Shown in pieces: positions 20,833 through 33,400 of a stretch of DNA of 64,000 nucleotides. Origin of the DNA: Neonectria sp. B-13. Its lineage: Eukaryota > Ascomycota > Sordariomycetes > Hypocreales > Nectriaceae. The position numbers were made by a program, and so were the translations under genes. The stretch is taken from assembly GCA_002682825.1 (NCBI GenBank), contig NOKP01000001.1, positions 1,948,464 to 2,012,463 of the forward strand, in the 5' to 3' direction. The notes beneath the pieces were generated by a model, which worked only from the letters and a program-made list of their open reading frames with translations, had not been told where the DNA came from and did not search any database. Each line of letters begins with the position of its first letter. Position 1 is the first letter of the stretch.

Positions 20833-22455
20833 ATGTTGCCGCCCACCGATCCCGAACACGCGACCGCTGCGTCAGACGCCCCCGATCTGTCTGACGTCGC
20901 CTCATCATCTGACGAGTCCGACTATCTTGACAATGCCGCGTCCCGAAAGCGAAGAAGGACCTCGCTTTCCCCACTGCCCCAAGTTGGTGATGATGAGGAC
21001 GAGGACGAGGACGAGGTGAAGAAGGTGCTTTCCACGATCAATGCTCCATCGCGAATCAAGCGAAATATCCCGAAGGGCCAAAAGGGCCAAAATACCGTCC
21101 CCGTGAAACCGCAAAACGTTCCTCAAACTTCTGTCCTCGCCCCCACCGATCCCAACACTACGTTCGCGGCGATCAATGTACGTCCATGGCTAGTCCAGTC
21201 ATTGGCCAACATGGCCATCAGACGGCCGACGGGAATTCAAAAGGGCTGCATTCCTGAGATTCTCAAGGGAAGAGACTGCATTGGCGGTAGCCGAACGGGT
21301 TCCGGAAAGACGGTTGCCTTTGCAGTACCCATTCTCCAGAAATGGGCCGAAGATCCTACCGGTATTTTCGCCGTCGTCCTGACGCCCACTCGCGAGCTGG
21401 CCCTCCAGATCTACGAGCAGATCAAGGCCATCTCCTCTCCCCAGAGCCTCAAGGCCATCCTCGTGACAGGCGGCTCTGATATGCGAGCCCAGGCTATTGA
21501 GTTGGGCAAGCGACCTCACGTGGTGATTGCGACTCCGGGTCGCTTAGCGGATCACATCCGAACATCCGGAGAAGACACAATTTGTGGATTGAGAAGAGTC
21601 CGTTTCGTCGTCCTCGATGAGGCGGACCGCTTGCTCAATGCCACCGGACATGGCAGCATGCTCCCAGATGTCGAAGAATGTCTATCTGTCCTGCCGCCGG
21701 CCACGGAGCGGCAGACACTTCTCTTCACTGCCACCATCACACCAGAAGTCCGGGCCCTGAAGAACATGCCTATCAAGCCGGGGAAGCAACCGGTCTTTGT
21801 GTGCGAGGTTGATACCCAGATGCTGGCCATCCCTGCCACCTTGAAGCAGATGCATCTCCAAATACCTGTAACTCACAAGGAACACTATCTGCACATCTTT
21901 TTGCTCACCGAGGCCAACGTGGATAAGTCGATCATACTATTCTGCAACCGAACTTCGACGGCAGACTACCTTCACCATCTGCTGAGAATGCTCGATCACC
22001 GAGTCACGTCACTGCACTCCAAGCTCCCTCAGAGGCAGCGAATTGATAACCTTGGTCGGTTCCGCGCCTCGGCGGCCCGGATCCTCGTGGCCACGGATGT
22101 TGCGGCTCGTGGTCTGGATATTCCTGAGGTCAGCCTTGTCATCAACTACGACATCCCTCGTGACCCCGACGACTATATCCACCGAGTCGGTCGTACCGCG
22201 CGTGCGGGACGCAAGGGTGAGGCTGTTACCTTTGTGGGACAGCGAGATGTGGAGCTGGTGCTCGCGATTGAAGAGCGCGTGGGCCGTCAAATGGAGGCAT
22301 GGGAAGAGGAGGGTGTCAACCTGGAGACGCGCGTGATCCGAGATGCTCTCAAGTTGGTGGGCGAGAAGAAGCGCGAGGCCCTGCTCGAGGTAGAGGAGGG
22401 ACGAGAGGTTGGCGGAAAGAGAAAACGGGTGAAGCAGAAGCTTCGGGTAGACTAG
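20833..22455 (+). CDS. DBP8: DEAD-box RNA helicase DBP8 (DDX49-like)
   Basis: Nucleolar ATP-dependent RNA helicase needed for 18S rRNA maturation and 40S assembly. Single exon, 540 aa. The N-terminal ~120 residues are acidic and basic low complexity with a candidate nuclear signal (RKRRRTS). Helicase motifs are in order: Q-motif region [12 protein letters not shown]; motif I SRTGSGKT near 154; PTRELA; TGG; TPGR; DEAD near 261-264; TATIT in place of [27 protein letters not shown]; and [11 protein letters not shown] near 450. The combination [19 protein letters not shown] and the short C-terminal basic tail are typical of Dbp8 rather than other nucleolar DEAD proteins. No intron is needed. Confidence 0.93.
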   Translation: MLPPTDPEHATAASDAPDLSDVASSSDESDYLDNAASRKRRRTSLSPLPQVGDDEDEDEDEVKKVLSTINAPSRIKRNIPKGQKGQNTVPVKPQNVPQTSVLAPTDPNTTFAAINVRPWLVQSLANMAIRRPTGIQKGCIPEILKGRDCIGGSRTGSGKTVAFAVPILQKWAEDPTGIFAVVLTPTRELALQIYEQIKAISSPQSLKAILVTGGSDMRAQAIELGKRPHVVIATPGRLADHIRTSGEDTICGLRRVRFVVLDEADRLLNATGHGSMLPDVEECLSVLPPATERQTLLFTATITPEVRALKNMPIKPGKQPVFVCEVDTQMLAIPATLKQMHLQIPVTHKEHYLHIFLLTEANVDKSIILFCNRTSTADYLHHLLRMLDHRVTSLHSKLPQRQRIDNLGRFRASAARILVATDVAARGLDIPEVSLVINYDIPRDPDDYIHRVGRTARAGRKGEAVTFVGQRDVELVLAIEERVGRQMEAWEEEGVNLETRVIRDALKLVGEKKREALLEVEEGREVGGKRKRVKQKLRVD

Positions 22456-24010
22456 ATGTGCTGTGTCATAGAGGCACTGACTACAATAAGACCCATGTTC
22501 ATCGGAGCATTTCCTACTGTTTATGCGTGCTGTCATCAGTCTCATCAAATTCGTCGGCACATAACTTACCAATTGTTTTCACAGTTTAGCCGCTTCGTGA
22601 TATCAGGGCTTCAGCCGTTGTGTAGTGCTCGCTCATCTCAGAGCATCTCTAAGGACGCACTGGCGCCCACACATTGGAGCGTTTCCCTTGGCCAGGCCAG
22701 ATATGGTGCTTTCCAGATATCTCGCGCAGTCTTGTCCAGCCTTTGAATGCGCCCCTTTCGAGTTGGGCGATATAGGCCGGGGCGAAGAGCAATGGCACGT
22801 AGGTGTGTTGCTGTTGGCCTCGAAACACAACGATTCCAAAACTCACCCTGGGTGGTGTTCCCGCCGATCTTGATATATGAGCAAGCTAGGCAGTTGTATA
22901 TTGTCGTTGCCGCGATGGTGTGGTGAGAACTGCTAAGGCTCACTTCCTGGATGGAACGATTTCCGACTTCTTGGGACTTCTCATAGAGACTGCTCATCCC
23001 ACTCAGACTATATTCAGATTTCAGCATCAGCTGAGTTGGAGGTTATGGAGGGTACTTTGGAGAAAAAGAGCCGTCATGGGACAGATCATATTACAAGTTG
23101 GTGCAACGTTCACGGGAACCACCGCAATCCTACACGGGACAAGCACCTGGTTACCTGTGACGACACGTTCTACATGCTGAATATCCCAACGCAGTACTTG
23201 GTTGTATATAATCAACGAACCTACGTTGATGTGAGTCGTAAATAAAATGGCGTATAACTGTCATGAGGCTTCGGGAGACGAGGTTCGTGAAGGAAAGTGT
23301 GCCAACGCCCAGTTTCTTGCGATAAGGAATGAATTCTAGGAGTGGCGGCAGTCTGAACTCCCAACAAAAGACTGCTGAATAGTATTATCTTCTACAAGTC
23401 AGCCATATAAGCGAGCCCTTGTCCTTTTGCTATCTCATGTACTCGCCGTTTGCGTGGGGCATACCCCGGCCTGCATGATAGCTAGAAAACCCCTACTCTG
23501 TTGCTTGATAGTTCTTCCAGAAGCAATCCAGTCAAGATCTAGAAGAACCGTTCCTGCTTGCATGAATTCTCAATAAATACGTCACCGCTCACTCATCAAG
23601 GCAGGCCGTCACATTTGCTAGACGAAAGCTACGTCCACAAGCGTTCTCATAGCAAGCTACAGGCACAACAAAACCACTCAACAAGATGCTGAAGTTTGGC
23701 ACCAGGTAGAAAAGTCGACGGCACAAGATGCTAGATTACTGAATTGCCTCAAACCGGGGATAAGACGGGCTTTCACGCATCTCTGGGATCACTGAATCCG
23801 AATTTTACCTCAAAGCACAGGGCACAGCAACTGCACACGCCCCCTCCCCTGGTCTGGCCCGACGCAACACGGACATGCCGAATGTGGATGCAGGGGAGCT
23901 TCTTTCTCATGGATAACGAAAAAAAGAAGAACCGACGTAGGCACAATGACGGTATTGTTGCGGGTTTTAGCCTCGCGGATCTAGGATGCCGTGCGACGGA
24001 GCGGGTTCGC

Positions 24011-24043
24011 GAACATGTATGGAACATGCGCAGAACATGCGTG
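24011..24043. repeat. Three tandem 11-bp units beginning GAACATG
   Basis: Units at 24011-24021, 24022-24032 and 24033-24043 all begin GAACATG and differ only in the last four bases. 11 bp is close to one helical turn, so the repeats would face the same side of the DNA. Role unknown. Confidence 0.6.
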
Positions 24044-24262
24044 GAAACTTCGGCGAATCCTCCGAGGGAAAGCGGGTCGCGGCATCTGGTGGGGACTGCG
24101 AAAAGGGCGCAGATGGAGGTCCGCAGGTGGGAGACACGGGCACAAGGTTGTGCGACTGGGGGAGGAGCGATACGAAATCTGCAGGTTGAGATGCCGAGCT
24201 GGTGGTTTCGGCCTCTGGGTGTGTAAGTGTTTTCCATTGTATCCACCGGCAGGACGGCATTG

Positions 24263-24295
24263 GGCGGAGACTTGGCGGAGACTCGGCGGAGGCTC
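24263..24295. repeat. Three tandem 11-bp units GGCGGAGACTT-like
   Basis: Units at 24263-24273, 24274-24284 and 24285-24295 differ by one or two bases each. They lie 220 bp from another 11-bp triplet repeat of unrelated sequence. Confidence 0.6.
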
Positions 24296-27200
24296 GGAGA
24301 GAAAAGAAGCTCGCTAGACGCCAAGATGGAAGCCAGGCCCGGACGACGGCACACCGAGAAAGCGGGCGTCCTATCATCGACGACGGGTTACGTCCAGTAG
24401 CGGTTAAGCAGTGGATGATGGGGATGCTCAAGCGAGGGAAGAGGCAATGGGAAAGCAACATGGCTTGGGTTGCTACGTTTCTGTGCATGTGGTGGCTGGC
24501 GAGGGTGCGGTTTCACGGCATATTCCATTCAACTGGTGGTCAGCCACCGTTCCTTATACGGAATTGGAGTAGGGGATGCATATTTCCATAGCTGGGTGAT
24601 ACCGCAATGTGTACTTGTCGATGGAGAAGCGATGGCAGCAAGTGCGGACATTTCAAGGTGGCTTAATCTAGCATACCACCATCTCATGCCTCCGTGATGT
24701 AAGCTCCAGTATCATCTGTTATCCTGTGAGACCCGAGTAACTAGAACGGAATGGAGTAAAATGCACAGCTAAGAAGTCAACTATGTTAGATCCTAAACAA
24801 ATGCTACAGTATTGTTCGGATGGTTCACCGTCGATTGAGGTTGTGCCACCCTGCACCATTTGTCACCAGTAACCATAGAGTGTACTTTCAAAACTTCGTG
24901 GCTTCACATGGCTAGCTAGTCAGGACTGTTAATGCCAACCGGGATCGACAGTGGAACTTCCAATACTAACTAGCTCCGATAATTTAGTTTGTAAGCCATT
25001 TACCGAGACCTGTGTAGTTCGGAGACGCTGCATGACCTCCGGCAGACAGCATCTGGCTGGCCCCGCCGAGACGCACGTCACCACCAACACTACAAGCGAA
25101 TACTACTTCTTCAACTGCAACTTTTCCAACACTCACAGTCAGCATGAGAGGTTGGAAAAACTACAGGCTCCTTCGTTGCGAGCGCGCTCCAACTATCCCA
25201 GCTCTCTAGAGACTTTGCAACAGGGAACGGCGACACTGAGACGATCACAGAATTGCGCAATGAAGCTACTACATGAGCTGGTATACGAATATCCAGGAAC
25301 CGCATCGTCATATGAGGTAACGGCTCGCGTCTCGGGCATCGGCCTCCGCACCAGGGCCAGCCTCCCGATCCGGCCGGCCAGGGTCCACTGCTGTCCCATG
25401 CCGTTTTCCGATCGGCGGCCGTTAGCCTCAACACGCTAAACATGTTATGAAGAGGATACACGAGCAATAATGGGAGTCCTGGGTGCAATGGCTGATAATG
25501 CCGCGAGACCCGGGAAGCGGTGCACCTTACGTAGTGAATATGCCAAGGGACCTGCGCAACTTGAGCGGCCAGGTGACTCTTTCGCGAAACGAAGGTCTGT
25601 GTAAGCCCTCACTCAGTAGCGTGCTGATATCCTGGGAAGGGTCCCTTTAGCTGCCGGTTTCAAGGCGTGGCCTTCGGAACTTCTCGGTGGGGCATCCGAC
25701 CCGGACATCTGTGAGTCCCGTAGAGGTCCGCCATGTGTGTGATGGATACAGTACAGAGGGTAGGCTGTGAGCGCTAGGTAGCTCGTAACATGGCAGTGAA
25801 CAAAGTTACAATCAAGCTTAGATGGGTATTTGATTGCGACCGACGGGCAGGCTGTGGACGCGGGCGTGACTCGAATGAGTTCCCCCGGTCGTAGCGGATT
25901 ATACTGAGAGGCGCCTCGAATGACCTGCCTCGCTGTTTGATAAGCAGCAAAAGAGGCGTGTGGTTGTGGCTTGCCTTGTTGCTGGTGCTGCAGGTGCTCG
26001 GGGATTTGCTCGAGGACGGAGCCGGATTTACGGCATGTTTGGACGATGCGGGCGGCTCGGGGCTAGGAGATAGGCCATAGCAGAGAGTCAGAGACACCTA
26101 CGTCAGGGCCTGATTCCTCTCCTACCCCAGTCGAGACGCAAAAGGGTCTAACCCCAGACCTGCGGATTTGATGCGCAATCAATCTAATCTGAGGGAGCGG
26201 GATTCGCTGGTGCTCCGCAGCAGGGATGGGAGGTTTCGGGGTGGTCCATGACCCCGAAAGCGAAGTCGACGACAACTACAACGACAGCTACAGCAACAGA
26301 GGCGGAGCATGAATAAGCGTAGGCAGTTAAAGTTGCATCTAGTGGAATTACCAACTTCACGGCCACGCTCCGCCCTGGCTCTAAGATGGTCCCCACAGCA
26401 CCTCGAAGAAGCTTCCCATCGCATCTCATTAGGAATCAAATGTGGACAAACAGACGAGGAATTGGAATTAGGCATCGACTTAGCGTTTCCTCGCGTCTCG
26501 GAGTGAGGCAGGGGGTGTGTGAACGAACTGGAACAACTGCGACCCAGGCTGCAGTCATCTTTCGGCCGGGTCCAGTGGCTGACAAAATGCAAATCAATCG
26601 GAGTGCGGCCTGGGGCATTGACAAATCTCCGCCCTATGGACTGGTTGCCAGGCCGCTGACTGTGTCGTAGCGAACCCTAACCAGCCAGACCAGCGGTCAG
26701 CGCCCGCCTGGCACAGAGTCACAGGTCGCAGGCGGCCGGATGAATCACAACGGCAAGCCGTGCATGCACCACCCAGCCTGTCCACGTAGATTGTGGCTTG
26801 CTGCGCGGTGTCCTTCTGCGTCTCCTGTACTCGGCTACCGCCAAAGGACCGAACCTAGTACCTTCGCTGCATCATACCAAACAGAGGTTACTTGCACGTT
26901 GCTTTGCTACGGGCGGCCGACCGTCGAAGCGTGAAGGTGAAGGTGAAGGCGGCCCGGTGTGATTGGAAGCACAGTTTCGCGATTGCGACATTCGAGGCCC
27001 GACATAATGGACCATCATAATGAGTAATCGGCACCTCCAAACTTTCCAGGGCCGTAGCGCAGCCTGTCGAGCTCTCGCCTTGTTGCTTGTCCCAGTCCGG
27101 CGCACTTTCGGACATTTGGTCGGGATTCACACATACCCGTAATGGCCGGGACGCTGGGGGAGGGGGAGGAAGCTGGAGAGCAGAGGGACAGAGTCAACGC

Positions 27201-29389
27201 GTGGCGTGGGGGAACGGAGTCGGGAGCGCGGAGCATCCAACGACCGACCAAAGCCAAAATAAAAAGGCGGCCGAATCGGTGCCGTATGCCGCGTCCCGGG
27301 TGCGTAACGGCATACGAACTACGAAATTACGAATACTCGAGGCAGAACCGAGCACCTTTGTGTCACTCGGGACCTGTAATTCTGCTGCCTTACGGGGCGT
27401 ACCATTACTGTCCCCCTTTGCACGAGACATACGTGGGGGATGCGTGGCTGGAGTACGCATAAGCACGCGTGTGAATGGAAAGGGGAAGGGATGGCGGCGC
27501 AGTTTCAATGCCCGCCCGATCAAAGCCCCAACGGGACGGGCGTCATGCCACGATTCGTGACGAAACAGCCTCCAAGCTGAGATCGAGATGCCATCCTGCG
27601 TCGAGGCCAAGGGACCAAGGAGATAGACGAACGACTCGTTGCCGAGGAATGGAAGCGTACGTGGGCGAGAAGCCCCAAAGATCATGGTACTTTGGCCGCG
27701 AGTGGGCCATTGATTGGTTCGCTTTGCTCGCTTTACTCGCTTTGGGGTCGCATTCGCTCTCGCCCTTAAACTGTGGTGATATGGTCTAGGCGGCCACTTT
27801 TCTCAGCCCTACGTATTTTGGTACCCCCAGGGCAGCCAGCAAGGCCCATGCCGTGTTCCGTGTCCTGTACTACGTACGTGCCAGTTTGCGTGCCACCGCC
27901 CGGAGATGTGATGTCGCTCTCCTCGTTCTCGCTCCCCATCCCCCTTCTTGGGTTTTCGGGTTCTCGGGTTCGTCGCGTTGTCCCGCCAGGGGAGGCGGAG
28001 CTCCCGGGGGCGTGTAGGAATCATCGTGCTCCGCGGACACGGGCTTTGCACATGGTCGGCCGAAGGAGCATCATCGCTGGGACATAACGGATAGCCATCT
28101 TGCGCCGTGCTTCCGCTTCATTGCTTCGCGAGTGCCTTCTATCAGGGTGGGCCTTGTGCCGTGTGCCGACCTGGAGGACAGGTCATCCAGGCTGTCATCG
28201 TGACAAGGGACAAGACATAACGGTTGTGGTGGAGGGCGCAAAGTCAGCGCGCAATCAATCAAAACGGACTCACCTTTAGACCTACAGTAGGCAAAGGGCG
28301 CAATTTGCGGAGGAGACAGCCAGAGTCACAGTTCGTTCGTGAGGAGTCATTCATCATCGGAGCGAGACGATAAGGTTCTGTTGCTGAGAAATGCGGACTG
28401 GATGGCTTGCAAATGCCGTCCCAAGTCCGCTTAGCCCCGCCGGGCATAACGACAAATCCGTTAAACATTAGTGAGAGGTGCTTCTGTGCGAAGCACGCAC
28501 GTAGTGTAGTGATTAGTGTGCGTGTGCGTGTGTGTGGAATGTGGATGGTGGGTGGGTGTGGGCGGGTTTCTAAGCAGTCCGCAACCCGGCACCGCTGACT
28601 GAAGCCTCATGGCTTAGGAATCAGGGTTGCTGGCGAGAGCCCGTCGTGCCCTGTGCGAAATGCGAGCGGTGGGAAGAGCAAACCGAAATCTCGCACCCGC
28701 TTGGGTTACCCGCCCAAACGGAACCATGCGCGGCCAGCCAGGAGAGAGTGCGCGGCCACCGAGGAGGCGAAGCTTTTCAAGTTCAGAAGCCCTGGGCGCT
28801 GGAACGCCGAGCTGGGCGAGGGAGGGTACAGGGGCAAGCGAGGGTACCTGGCCCAATGCGCCGGGGTTGCGGGCATCCCGAGGTACCCATGGCTGGCGAG
28901 GGACCTGGGGGATCCGGGGCAACCATGAGTAGCCTATTCCAAGGTTCTGCGTGAGTGAGCTGTGCGGTGCAGTGCAGTGCGTGCCAGTGTGTCGCAGCGC
29001 TGTTGCAAGTGGTCGTCGCTCTCGCTTCGGACGCTGATAACTCTCCGCCGACCCGTGGGCAGGCCAGAGCCCGGTGCCAAGAAGCCACCTCCAGGGGGGC
29101 CGAGGCCTACAGCGCAGTGCAAAGGACGTGTGAATTTCGGACAGCGTTGCTGCTGCTTCGTCAACTCATCATCGGAGTCTTTCGAGTCATCCCCCCACCG
29201 CACGCCCTCCACACGCCCATCAACACGCCCTTTCCTTACCAAGACACCCACCCCCCCTCCCTCGCGCTGCTCGGGTCCGCCTGCAAAGTCCGTATGTGGG
29301 GCGCGGCCTTTGGAACTCCACGCTGCTGGGCACCGCCGAGTGCTCCGCGATCACAGGAGTTAAAAAGATTCTGATGCCCCCGTTCTCGG

Positions 29390-29693
29390 TTTGAGCATCC
29401 AAGCAGTCATCTCACATCATTCAGAACAAGACATCATCACGACATCTCTTCTACACTTCGACGACCCTGAAGCAAGAAGTATCTGACAACATCTACCCCA
29501 CAACGCCGAGCCTTTTCACAACCACGAGAACCCGGCTAGCATCACCCAATCCATCAAGTCACTTTCACCACCGCGCACCCCTGCCACTAACCAGGCTTGC
29601 CGATTACGGGATCGTTGCCTTGACTCACAACGGTCAACCATCAACCATCAAAAGGGCCACACATCTCCACCCTTGATCACATCTTCTCTCACA
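29390..29693 (+). promoter_or_regulatory. C/A-rich 5' leader of the acidic conserved protein gene
   Basis: About 300 bases poor in G and rich in CA, CT and AC steps (CATCACATCATTCAGAACAAG and similar), ending at the ATG. This composition differs sharply from the GC-rich DNA before it and is usual for transcribed fungal leaders. The transcription start is inferred to be near 29390. Confidence 0.5.
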
Positions 29694-30437
29694 ATGTCGA
29701 CATCAACAATCACAAACACTTATAGGCCTACTGCCTCCTCTTCGCAATCTCTCCGCCAGACTGCCATCAAGAAGAACATGTCCGTCACTCAGACCTACTA
29801 CCTCGCCCACAAGGCTCGGGCCAAGCTCTCTCGCGAGGCTGCCCAGCCCGACCACGATCTCCGCCTCCTCGTTGGACATGCCAACCTCCTCGATTCATTG
29901 ATGCTGGAGCTTGCCGATGCCGAGCGAGAACAGGAGCGCTGGTTCAACCAGTCCGTCCGCGGTGCCAACACCTCCAAGGACCGTCATGTCCAGTGGGCCG
30001 ACAGCGCCATCGCCGAGGAGGACGAGGCGGAGTACGACTCCGACTCTTCTGACTCTGACGACTACGACTCCGAGGATGAGGATGTCGAGATGAGCAATGC
30101 CATCTCTGCCCGAGTCCTTCCCGCCAAGGCCATCACTCCCCAGATCAGCCACGTCGACGATATGGAGGAAGACGATCTCGAGGAGGACTACGCACAGCTC
30201 GAGCTCGTCCGAACACACTCACACTCCACTTCACCACCCGAGCTTGTCGAGCACGACTACTCAGACTCATCTGACGACGACTCCATGCCGCCATCGCCCC
30301 CGCAACCCACAATCGCCAACTTCGATGAGAAGGACGCCAAGAAGCAGTCACAACAAGACGGACAAATCTACGGAGAGGGATTCTACCTACCAGCCCGCAA
30401 CCCCGCGAGGTTGGTGTCGGCCATCACGGTCTACTAG
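29694..30437 (+). CDS. Conserved fungal acidic protein of unknown function
   Basis: Single exon, 247 aa. The N-terminus (residues 20-45) contains KKNMSVTQTYYLAHKARAKL followed by SREAAQPDHDLRLLVGHANLLDSLMLELADAE, a predicted helical segment that is the conserved core of a fungal family; it may be related to yeast ECM13/YJR115W, but I am unsure of this. The middle is a very acidic Asp/Ser/Glu tract (about 110-145) with a second acidic stretch at 205-215. The protein ends with GQIYGEGFYLPARNPARLVS, a motif-like tail. No signal peptide or membrane segment. It has a long leader and sits between two gene-poor regions of 7.2 and 4.1 kb, suggesting heavy upstream regulation (inference). Confidence 0.75.
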   Translation: MSTSTITNTYRPTASSSQSLRQTAIKKNMSVTQTYYLAHKARAKLSREAAQPDHDLRLLVGHANLLDSLMLELADAEREQERWFNQSVRGANTSKDRHVQWADSAIAEEDEAEYDSDSSDSDDYDSEDEDVEMSNAISARVLPAKAITPQISHVDDMEEDDLEEDYAQLELVRTHSHSTSPPELVEHDYSDSSDDDSMPPSPPQPTIANFDEKDAKKQSQQDGQIYGEGFYLPARNPARLVSAITVY

Positions 30438-33400
30438 AGCCTCCTCACAAACGATAAGACTTGTACACCATCTTGACGACTTTGTTTCTACTATAAAAAA
30501 GCGATGACAGCATGGCACGGCGTTTCTCATTTTACTATACATCGGATACCACAAGGGGATTTGGAAAAAAGCACAGCAGCATTTGCATCTGCACGGATAT
30601 ACTCGTTTCATTATGTCTTTCACAATACAGGAGGCTTTTCACCACTCAAGAGAAAGAGGATCATCAACATGGGGATATGGGGATAACGATCGAGCGAGTT
30701 GCCGCTCCCGGAGCACCACTGGATGGGAATATGGGTTGAGTGGCAGCGGCTTTCACGGAAGCCCCACGAAATGGTAGATAGTTCACCGAAAACAACAGAA
30801 CAGAGGGGGCAACCCCAAGGATCAGGTGCATGACACCTAGCATTCAATTGAATAAACACTTGAAAAAAACATTATACTCTTCATTCCTCGCCATTGTGAC
30901 AATTGTGCCTTGCTTAGAGCGACCGCTGTTTGATGGCTAACTGATGGCGATAAGAACTGACGCCATTTGAACCCGCCTGCAGTCGGCCCTCCGCCATCGT
31001 AGCCCATTTGGCGACATCGGGATCGGGTTGACCAAGGGCCGCGCCCCCGCGCGACTCGGGATTTACGAAAGGTGCGCCGCGCGGGCGCTCGGCGGCGTTG
31101 GACGCACTCCCCTGCTCGCACGCCCTTTACTCCTGCAGGCTTCCTTCTGCTTGGCTTGGTGAGCATGATTCATCTCGGCCATCTGGCAGAAGGCCATGGC
31201 CAATCAGCGCCTCGGTCCGGCCTGTGTCACTCCCCCAACGATCGGGGTTGGCAGGGTTTGTCAGCTCAAGACCGGTCCATGACGGATGGGATTGGGTTAT
31301 GTCAGCGCAAGCAACAGTCTCAAGATTGCCAGCGCAGATGGCCCAGCAGAAGCAAAAATGTTGCCCTGTCTCGCTCTCGTTCCCGCTCCCTGGCTTTTAC
31401 GGCTTGCCTGCGGACGCAGCTCGGAGCTTGCTAATCCCCGTCTTCCGTCCGCGCCAAGGCGGCGTATCGTTTCGTTGGCCAAGGCCGTTCATCAGGCGAC
31501 AGAAAAGGCAAAAAAAACACCCTAACTAAATTGCTAGAAACCCACGCCCAACCGAGGCCGTCGCTTTTTTTTCTCCTCGGGCGCAACTCCGGCTCGCCCT
31601 CGGCGCCGTGACGATGACTCCTCGCCTCATGCCGAATTTTTCTTCTTCTTCCCGCTTTCGATTGCGGAGCTCTGGCTGGGCAAGTGTCAGTTCCCGTTCC
31701 CGCTTTTTCGGTTCTTTTGCGTACTAGAAAAAGCTCTTCTGTTCTGCTGAGTTTCGATGGGTGCCCGCCGTTCCCACGGCCCCATGAGACTATCGCCGCC
31801 GGGGCGTGGCAGTGGGGCGGAGGCCCTTTTTGGCGGCTTTCGCCAGGGCGGTGGGCGAGCGGACAGGGATGAGCCATGCACAAAATTTCAATACGCGCGG
31901 GCTTCGGATCTTAGGTGACTGGCCGCCAGCCTGGGATGACTGGTGATACGTCGTTTGTTGGGCTTGGAGCCTGGCGAGGACGTAACAGCATGGAGCCGTC
32001 CCCATAACCTTGTTGAGCATTGCCATTTTCCATGATCCGATCGAAACAGGAGAAAATTTTCTTTTTTGGTCTTTCGCTTCCTTGTTCGTTGTGGAATCAT
32101 GGAGATGCTTCCAGGCGAATCTGGGTACCACGGACATTTTTTGCTTGCCCTCGGTGTAGCTCCATCACGGTTCGGTACTGTCCAGGCACCGTTATGCAAG
32201 GGCGCATAGCATGCCGGACCAGTTGGACTGACCGCTTGTGTGCGTGCGGTGTGCACGAAAGTCGGACTGAGATAGCGCAAGGAGCGACCTCCTGTGAATC
32301 CAATGTCTCAACTGGCTGTGTTGGCACGTGTATTCGTATACGGGATTGCGCCCAGGGGCCGGGCAAGGGGCGCGGTGAAGGGGGAAATCAAGGGCCACCG
32401 CTCCAGCCACGAAGTGTTCATGCGAACCGAGACGCCCCCGGCTGAAAAAGGAGGAGTATTCGTACATGGTACGAATACACATCCGTATTTTCCCAGGAAG
32501 AACGGAGACATGGCGACTGCGGATACACGTACGCGTATTGCCGGCCATTAGCCTTGCCGTCCTATTCCCTTCCACCCCGAGGTTACTTCGCACAGAGTGT
32601 ACTGTAGATTAGCGGTTGGTTGGGGATCGGGGATTTTAGGCCAGCTGATCTGGATCATGAGATTGATAAGGGACAACGGGAAGCGGATGCGGGAGCGAGC
32701 CTGGGCATTCGGGCCCGCGGGGTTCCGGGAAAGGGGGTCCCTCAAATGAAAAACCCCCCGCGAAGTCCATGGAAAACAACCCGATCTTCTGTCCGCGGGT
32801 TCTTGGTCTATCACGCCGTTGCAATGTTCTGCAGGAATGTTTCTTTCATCCTCGGTCGACCACGCCGACTCGGCCAGCCACCATCGTGAGGGTACCACGG
32901 CCGGGGCCATTTCCGGTCCAGGTGACCAAAACGCCCCACCCTCCTCCGTGGTCGCCTTCCGACCGCAGCCGGGGCCGGAAATCGGACTTTAGCCTGGGAA
33001 ACGGTGACTGGAGGCTGTCCTTTGTGGTCGTGGCGCGCGATGTGCCCTCGACTCGCGCGGGGCTTGGGGGAAAGTCTGGAGCAACGGATAGGGAGTCATA
33101 TCATATCACCGGCGTGTCGATAACGTTTCCCGTTGGGGAATGTTCGTGCTGATGCGTTATGCTTGCAACTTATCTTATGCAGGCGGAGGGGGTCGGCTGA
33201 CAATCGCCCTGTGGGACCCCCGTGTTGAACTCCGGGGTATGGCTGACCCGCAAACCCGCAAACCCGCACCCGCAACAGCGTAACGCTTATCTGAGGCCCT
33301 TCTGAGATGAGGATGCATGTGGCCAATTGGCCAGCCGACACGAGACGTCGTTATCTGGGGTAATGATTACTGTGCTTGGGGTAGGTTGGACCGAATTGGC

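Larger units (their letters stand above)
22456..29693. other. 7.2-kb gene-poor region
   Basis: No recognisable coding gene, tRNA or rRNA. Base composition varies, with an AT-richer part around 24700-24990 and GC-rich parts at 27100-29000. Open frames of up to about 190 codons occur on both strands, often antisense to each other, with no conserved motif and Cys/Arg/Ser-rich compositions. Local oddities are three 11-bp direct repeats at 24011-24043, another three at 24263-24295, and a TCGCTTT repeat near 27720. The last ~300 bp (29390-29693) are a C/A-rich leader for the following gene. The region could be regulatory DNA, a non-coding transcript or decayed sequence. Confidence 0.5.

Noticed and set aside
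22638..23027. 129-codon minus-strand frame downstream of DBP8
   Set aside because: Looks somewhat protein-like (ARDIWKAPYLAWPRETL) but starts at a non-ATG codon, has no family motif, and overlaps another frame of similar length. Not supported as a gene.
23744..24488. Overlapping open frames of 160-193 codons on both strands
   Set aside because: Antisense to each other in GC-rich DNA, no motifs, and they run through the 11-bp repeat arrays. Chance openings.
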